Of a DNA stretch of 24,826 nt, positions 6,584 to 15,500 are shown piece by piece. A program made the position numbers and the translations under genes. The stretch is from IMG/VR virus record IMGVR_UViG_3300013131_000235, positions 1 through 24,826 of that record. The stretch is one strand, 5' to 3'. Position 1 is the stretch's first letter, and each line of letters starts with the position of its first letter. Origin of the DNA: a virus. The notes beneath the pieces were generated by a model. That model was not told the origin of the DNA. It made no database searches and worked only from the letters and a program-made list of their open reading frames with translations.

Positions 6584-9500
6584 TTGGCAGATGTAAATTC
6601 TAATATTAATATAAATTTTAATACTGCTCAAGCACTTGCACAACTAAAAGCATTACAGGCAGGCCTCAGTAAGTTTCATCAATCACTTGCTGAGGGAAAC
6701 CTTGCTGCAGCAAATGCACAAAAAGGTTTAAATGCTCAACTAATGCAGGCTGTTGGGGCTACTGGAAAATTTGCAGCAAGCCAAGTCAAAGTTGCATCAA
6801 GCACTATGGCATTTACAAGTGCCTTAGAAAAAAATAAATTTTCCCTTCGTGAATACTACAGATATAGTATGGCTGCTGCTACGGCCAACACAAGGGTTTT
6901 AAGCAGGGCATTTGCACAAGAGCGAGAAATTATTAATCGTGCTCGTAGAGATAGAGTAAAGGCACTACAGGCACAATATATTCAAATGGCTAAATCCCAA
7001 GGTGGATTTGTTGAAGCATTAAGAATAATGCCGAAGACCTTAATGATGGCCAATGGTAGATTTACTGAATTGGGAACCAGAATACAATATGCAGCACAAA
7101 GACAACAATTTTTAAATCAATTACTCAGGCAGGGATCTACACAACTATTAAACTTTGGTAAGAATACTCAGTGGGCTGGTCGTCAGTTGATGGTAGGTTT
7201 AACTATGCCTTTGGCACTACTTGGAGGATATGCTGCTAAGGCTTTTAGAGATCTTGAAAAAGCAACAGTTAAATTTAGACGTGTTTATGGAGATGCCTTT
7301 ACAAATGATGCAGAAGTCGAACAAGCATTATCTAACATTAGGATGCTTGCGGAAGAGTTTACTCGATATGGTGTTGCAGTTAAAGATACTGTTGAAATGG
7401 CTGCGACTGCAGCAGCAGCAGGCTTTTCAGGAAAAGCATTAGAAGAACAGGTTAAAACTGCAACAAAACTTGCTGTGCTTGGACAGGTAGAACAACAACA
7501 GGCTCTTGAAACTACAATTTCTTTACAAAACGCATTTGGTCTTTCTACAGAACAACTAGCAAGTAAGATTAACTTTTTAAACGCAGTAGAAAACCAGACA
7601 GTTCTTTCTATTGAAGATTTAACTATAGCAATTCCAAAGGCTGCTCCAGTTGTAAAACAATTAGGTGGTACTGTAGAAGATCTTGCATTCTTCCTAACTG
7701 CTATGAAAGAAGGCGGTATTAATGCATCACAAGGCGCTAACGCACTTAAGTCTGGTCTTGCTTCTTTAATTAACCCAACAGAGAAAGCAAGCAAAATGCT
7801 TGGCGAAATGGGAGTTAATATAAATGGTATTGTTGAGGCCAACCAAGGAGACATAAAGGGAACTGTTGTTGGCTTTGCCAGAGCATTGGATACGTTAGAT
7901 CCGCTTAATCGTGCTCGTGCTATTGAGCAATTATTTGGTAAGTTCCAGTTTGCCCGTCTATCAACACTATTTCAGAACGTATCTAAAGATGGAACTCAGG
8001 CAGCCAGAGCCTTAGACCTTGCTGGATCGTCTGTAGAAGAGTTAGCAGTTCTATCTGAGAGAGAAATGAAGAAGGTAGAAGATGCGGTAGGAACAAAATT
8101 TCAAGCAGCAGTCGAACAGTTTAAGCAAGATATTATGCCATTGGGTAAGGCATTTCTTGAGGCAATAACTCCAATAGTTAAGTTTTTTGGAAAATTATTT
8201 GAAAAATTTAATGGATTATCAGATCAAACTAAAAAAGTTATAGCAATTATTGTAGGCGTGGTTGCTGGTTTAGGTCCAATAGTATTGATGACATTTGGTT
8301 TGTTGGCCAATGGTTTGGCTAACCTGATTAAGTTATTTGCAACAATAAGGGGTGGAATTGCTAGATTAAATGGACAAACAAATGTTTTAGGGGCTGGGTT
8401 TAACTATGTTACTCAAGAGCAGTTGGAACAGCAAGCAGCAGGTCAAGCACTTCACAATACTCACACAAGATTAACGCAAGTATTTAATGTTGAAAAAACA
8501 GCAGCAATGCAACTGGCTGCAGCATATGGTGCAATGTCTACTCAAATGAGAGCAATGGCAGCACAAAATCCAGCACTATTTGCTGGAGGTGCCCGTGGCG
8601 CAGCAGCAGCAGTATCTAAGTTGCCAAAAGGTCCAACAGGTTTTGAAGATGGTGTAGTAAGTGTTCCAGGTCCAAAAGGTGCAGGAGATGTTGTACCAGC
8701 ATTAGTTTCTCCTGGCGAAGCAATTATTCCTGCTAAAACTGCTGAGAAGCATCGTGGATTAATTACTGCAATGTTTCAGGATAAAGTTCCTGGATTTAGG
8801 GTAGGACTAAATCCATTTAAGGGCTCCCACTCTACTAAACAATCTGGTGCAGTGGATATTGGTATGCCAAAAAGATTTGCAGATGTTACTCAATCAAGAA
8901 TGATTGCAGAAAAAATTTCTCAAGAAGCAAATTCTGGAAAATGGTCAAAAGTAAAAGCAAAAGATTTTGGACAAATAATGGAACGTTTTGATGGAAGAAG
9001 TTTTCCAGTAAGAGGAGTTGGCGGAGTATATAAACAACCAAACGGGCAGTTAGTTGTAGTTAAACCAACAATGAATGAGTCTACTGCAAAAGCAGATATT
9101 AGAGCAAATGAACTTACAAGACTTCACAATGCCAATGCTCCAAAATCAAGAATTGAAAAAATAATAGATCCTACAGATCCAGAAAGAAAAAGATCTTATT
9201 TGGCTCTTGTTTCAAAATATGATCCAAGATTTTCTCCGCAACAGATGACGGGTAAATTTAGTCAGTCTGACATGGTAAAACAATTAGTTGCATCAACTAT
9301 TAGAGTTGATAGAGATTTATCAAGAAGCAATGTATCTGGAAGAAATATACCAGATGCAGGAAATGCCTATATTTATGATAGAGCGTCTGGCCTTAGAGTT
9401 CCGAATTTAAATCTACCCTCGATGCAAGAAATGGCAATGATTAATACCCTTGGAGTTAAGGGCGGGGCTAAAAAGTTCTTTGCTCAAGAAACATCTGCTT

Positions 9501-12500
9501 TAGCAGCAAAGATGACACCAACACAATATGAAAATGCCATGAAAAAAGAAATTGCTAGAGTGCTGCCACTTTATAAAAAAACAATATCAGAGAGCAAAAA
9601 TTTCCAAGGACTAGATCCTATAGAAAAACAAGCATATGCAAATGTAATAAAAAGATTAGAAGGTGGATTAAAAGCAGACTGGAAGGCTGTTCATGCAGCA
9701 CACGTAAGAGCAGGAGGAAATATTCCTAAGTATTCAACTGGACTGGGTGGAGATGCGAAACAATCTGCAGTTGAGAAACATCTTGGTAAATTTGTAATCG
9801 GAGATCAAACACAAAAAGATAAACTTGTAAGAAAATTAAGAAGAGACGCAAATATTGCATTTGCTAAAGAACTAAACAAACTAGATCCAGAAAGAAGAAG
9901 GGTTGTAGAAAAAGCATGGTTTGGCGGTTCTGCAAAAATGCCAGATGGAACTGAAAAAACATTTAACAAACCGAGACAAAGTTCTTTCTTAAGAGAAACT
10001 CAAAAGATGATTCCAGTTAAGGTCGGAGATGAAATTAGATATGTTCATCCAAAGGACTTTGATAAATTTAAAGCAGACCCAGAAGGAAGATCTCAATATG
10101 CAAGAACAAAAGAACAAATAATTAAGAATTTATTATATAGAATGGGCGCCACAGAAAGAAATGGTTCTTTTGTTGCTGGAGGCAAGTTTAGTGGAAGGTT
10201 TGCTGCTTTAGACCATTTTGTAACAGATTTAAGATCTACTGGCAAAGGTGCTGGTGGAGGAAAGTCAATTCTTTCTGGTATAGTTAGGCCAGAAGCAGCC
10301 AAACAAGAAGCAAGGTATTTAGCACGACTCGGAGACCCCTTAAAAACTCGTACTGGCAAGACAATGCTTTCTTTGGGATATAGTGCTGCAGAAATAAAGA
10401 AAAAACTAAAGCCAGAATTGTCTCATCTAGATGCAACATCTAAATTAGGAATAGGTGGAAGAGATGCCATAAAGTTTGCTACAGGATATGCTCAATATGA
10501 TTCCCATCTCTTAAATAGATTTATGACTGCAACAACAAGACATTCTAATATTTTAGATTGGGAAGAAAAAAATAAGTCTATTGGATTGAGTGCTAAAGAA
10601 ATCAAAGATTACAGAAGAGCAGCAGAGTTTATGTCTAAAAATGTGCATCCAGCCACCAAAGCAGAAAGACTATTGGTTGCAAAAGCAGCAGAGTTAGATC
10701 AAAGAGTTATTGCACATAAAAATAAGGGTAATTCTGTACCAGCAAAACTTTTGCCAGCAGACCTAAAAATGCCTAGAGCAGTCTCTGCAGTTCTTAAAGA
10801 CACAGGCATTAAGCCAAGCGCTGTTATGAATTTGGCTGCCACCAATTCAGGAGCAGTTCTTGCAAAAGCAGGAGAGTATTTAGTAGACAGAGCAAAAGGA
10901 ACAGCAAAGAAACTTAATGTTGCTAATACCGAATCAAGACCCATGGGTGCAGTTCCATCAACAGGAAAAGTCGGGGATAATTTAAAGGTTACAGAAACTC
11001 CAACAAAGAGAGTAATGACTAGAACTCAGGTTGGTCGTTTGGCGTATTCTCTGCCTGGAAGAGATGCGGGAGACGGTACAAGAATTACATCTCCAGATCA
11101 ATTAAGTAAAACAGCACAAAGGAGGATTAATGCAGGACTTCTTGCAAAAGAAAGGTTATTGAGAAAAGAAAATAAATTAACTGAAACTCAAATTCAAAGG
11201 GCAATTCAAAAAATAAGAACTCAAAGAACTGAAGCAGAAATGGCAAAGGCAAATCTTCGCCTACAGGCTCAGGCTCTTAAGCAGGCCCCCCAAACAGCAA
11301 AAGAAAAGGCAAGACTAGAAAAGCAAGAAAGAAGACAACTAAGACAAGAGAAGGTATCACGATTCTCTGGCGGTGCATCAATGGCTTTAGGAACTGCTGG
11401 TATGGGTATGATGATGTCTGGAAACATGGGTGCTGGTATGGGGCTTATGGGAGCATCAGCAATTGCTGGTATGGCTCCTATGTTTGCTGGTATGGGTCCT
11501 GTTGGATGGATAACTACTGCTACCATTGCAATTGGCGGAAGTTTGTTTGCATTAAATAAGCACTTTGAAAATGCTGCAAAAAAACAGGCTGTATTTGTTG
11601 ATTCAATTTCTGCCACAACCTCAAAGATGGATAAGATTGGTCAAATAACTGATAAGGTTGGCGCTTCACGTGCTATGGAAGAAGTTCGCTCTAAAGGATC
11701 TTTTAATGACTACAATGATGTAAATCGTGCAGGACAACTATTTGGCGATACATTCTTAGAGTCTGAAGTTGGTAAAGCGATGGCTAAAGGCTTTGTTGAC
11801 AATATGGCTTTATTTGGGTCAAAGCAAGCAGCACAAGATTTTGGACTACAACTAGCAACATATGTTTCAGACGGAGTTTTAACATCTGAACAAGCATCAA
11901 GTATTGCAGAACAGATAGGTATTCAATTAGGAAGCAGAACTTATACTACAAATATTCAAGCAGAACTTCGTGGTTTAATAGGTCCAAATGGACAAGATAT
12001 ATTAAATCAACCACTTAAAACCAGAATGAATATTGTTGCTCAAACTGAAAAACGATCTAATATTTTAACCAACAAGTTAAAGGTTGCACAGGGACAAGGA
12101 CTTTCAGGAAGAACAGAATCTGCACAATTAGCAGCAGTAAGTATTAATAATTTACAAATAGCACAAGCACAAGCAGATGCCACAGAATGGCAATACAAAA
12201 AACAAATTCAGATATTACAAAAACAATTAGCACAAACAACTGTTTTAGAAAAACAATTAGAAATTAAAGATAAAATTGCTCAATTAGAAAAAGATATGAT
12301 TATTGATATAGAAAAAATGAATCGCCTAGTAGGCAATCAATACAAAAAAGAATTAAGCAATTTTGAAAAAAATGTTCAGGCTGGCGCTTGGTCACTTGGT
12401 GAGCCAAGAGAAGATGCATACTTTGATTCAATGAAATCAATGGTTAAAGATAGATTTAAGGGCACAGAGTTTGAAACAATGGCAACCGATGCATTGAGCC

Positions 12501-15500
12501 GAAATGCAAAAATTAGTGATAAGAGACAATATGCTAAACAAGGATTTAAAAATCAGGACCAGGCTCAAAAGTTAGAAGTACAACTAGGATTCATGATGGC
12601 AAATGGAATATTGAATCCTCAACAAAATAATGCTTTGCTTGAGTTGTTTGCTGGAAATTTAGATGACTTATCTTCAAGTCTAACACTTGGCGTTGAAAGA
12701 CATGGTGCACAGAAAACTGTAGAAATGATGGACTTCTTTACTGGTTTTGAAAATAAAGAAATGGCATCAACTATGGTAACAAATATCGTAAATAAGGATC
12801 CAAAGCAATTTGATAAAATTGGAAAAACCTTAGCACAACTATCTGTTCTTGATGGACATGAAGTTAACATGGAAGCATTTTTAAGTATGAAAGATGCAAA
12901 TGGCAAGCCAATAGGAATGGAATTGTTAGAAAAATTATCTAATGACTTAGCAAAAATAGAGGCTATGCCAGATGTAACAACTAAAGAAGCAATCTTTAAA
13001 TATTTTGAAGAAGGTGCTGGTAAAGGAATGTCTGGTATGTCAAAGTCTGGAATAGAAAATCTTATTTCGCAATGGAAAAATTGGGACAAACTTCCAGATG
13101 TAGCGAAGAAAGAAGCAATTTCAAAATATAAAACAATTTATGAAACTGTTTTTGCTGATGAACAGGCACGTATAGATTATGCACAAAGAATAGCAAGAGA
13201 AAAGGCTAATGCTGGTTCCGACGGTGGAAGACAAACATATCTTTATGAATATATTTATAAAAATACATACGAAACATTAATGAAAGGAGATGCATCACAG
13301 CAGGCCTCAAATATTGCAGCAGCAGGATCATTTACATATGTTGGTGAAAAGGGAGAATTGCTTGTTAAAGATCCAACAGGGGATCCACTTGGCAACGACA
13401 CAGGTAAGAAGAAAGACCCATATGAAGAAATACTTAAGAGACTAAAGGCTGTAAGAAATGCGGCAATTAATGCTGCTGGAGGAATTAAGGAATTAAATAG
13501 AGCACTAGCAGATTCTGGTTCTAAGTCAGTTAAAAATAGATTTATTGGTATAGAGCAACAACTTGGGGCTAAGGGTTATAGTAGACAATTCTCAGACTGG
13601 ATAATGAGTATGGACGCTAAAGAGCAGGCTAACTGGATGAGAACTGCATCAAAGAAAGTCACTAAAGGGAAAAATAAAGGAAGAGTTATAAATCCGTTTA
13701 CTGGAAAGTTAATGGGCAAAAATGCAAAAATTGGTGATGTAGTTCTTTCTCAAGGCGAAAAAACAGGTAATAAAAAGTTTGACGCAGTGGCAATGGCAAA
13801 AGCATTTGACGCTGCAATTGTAGGAGAGTTTAATTCTGCTGCAGGTAAATCATTAACAATATTAAATGAACAGGAAGAAGTAAGAAGAAAATTATCTGCG
13901 TTAGGTTATGATGCTACCTCAATTGAAAGAATTCTTCAAGACGAATATACAACATCGGCAATTGCTAATGGAAAAATTACACAAAAAGAACTTGAAACTA
14001 ACGCTGCTTTAAATAATCAAGTTATTCTTAGAGAAAGAATTAATGGTCTTATTGCTAAGGGTCTTCAGGCTCAAGAGCAGGCAGCAAATGTTAAACAGAT
14101 TCCACAGGTTTTAGAATTCTTTAGAAATATGTCTAAGGAAGGAATAGGTTTATCTAGAGGCGCAATGCTTGATATGATCGGTGATCCTGATCAACTTGCT
14201 GCAGCGATTTCTGCTATGAAAGATTATGAGTCAAATGCAGAAGGAGCAAGGGATAGACTAAAAGAAATAGTTGATGGTTTAAATGCAATCAAGGCAAACT
14301 CTAATATTAAATTAATAATGGATTTTGTTTCTAAAAATCCTGCGGAAAAAGCACAGGCTGGGTTTGAATCAGCAAAACGTGTAATGGAAGTTAGAAAAAA
14401 TATATATTCTAATATGACAATAGGAGAACTTCCAGGCATAAGCACTGCAAGCAGAACAGGAAAAGATGGTAAAACTATTGCTGGTAAAAATATTGGACAG
14501 CAAGCAGTCGCAAATGTAGCAGCAAGATATAAGGCTGCTGGTGTTGCAGTTCCTCAAGTTGCACCAGGAGAAACTTTAAAGGGTATACAAAAGAAGAGAA
14601 TAGATTTGGCAAAGACTATGCAGATTGGACAGCAAGCATTGTCTGCTATGCAAGCAAGATATAGTGCAAAGCAAGATGAATTAAAGAGTGCACAAGATAA
14701 CTTAGAAAAGGCTCTTGACGATGCAAATGATAAATATGACAAACTAGTTGAGACACAAGAAAATATAATTAAAGATCTTGAAGATAACATTAAATTAAAT
14801 TATGAAGATAAAATTACGGATTTAAATAAAGAGTCTGATAAATTAAGCAATGACCTTGCAATCATGGATCATACTGCAGACAAGATAAATGAAAAATATG
14901 ATAAGCAAGTTGAGGCATTAGAAAAAGTATCTCAAATTAATCAAGATATTGCAGAAAGTCAGCAGCAGCAACTTGGTTTAGCAGATGCATTGTCTCAAGG
15001 TGATATAGCAGCAGCAGCACGTGCAGCACAAGAAATGAGAGCCTCTCAACAAGAAAGAATGATGAATGCTCAAATGTCAGGTATAGAGCAGGCAAGACAG
15101 AACGAACTTGGAGCGTTGCGTGGTGCAGAAACTGGAATGACTAGAGAGCAAATATCCGAAAGACAGTTCCAGATCCAGCAAGCAATATATAAACTAGAAA
15201 ACGATCCAGAAAGATTAAAATTAGAAAAAGCAATAGAGGCTGCTAAGACAGAAATTACTAGATTAGATAAAGAACGTACATTAGAAATTGAGAAAATTAA
15301 TAAAAATCATGATGCACTAATAACAAAATTAAATAGTGAACTAACAACTATTAATAATGAGTTGACTGCACAAAAGAATATTCTTTCAACATTAGAAAAA
15401 CAAGATACAGAGTTAGCATCTCAAGAGACCTATTTACAATCTATTGTTGATGAAGCAGTTGATTTAGATGACAGCACTGGAATGACTTTAGAGAAGTGGG

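Noticed and set aside
7285-7854. A 189-residue open frame on the minus strand inside the tape measure gene
   Set aside because: It lies wholly opposite the conserved TP901 core, has no ribosome binding site that stands out, and its Ser/Ala/Cys-rich composition is what the reverse of such codons gives.
12619-13089. A 156-residue minus-strand open frame inside the tape measure gene
   Set aside because: It is a shadow of the forward gene; composition and lack of start signals give no support, and all other genes read forward.
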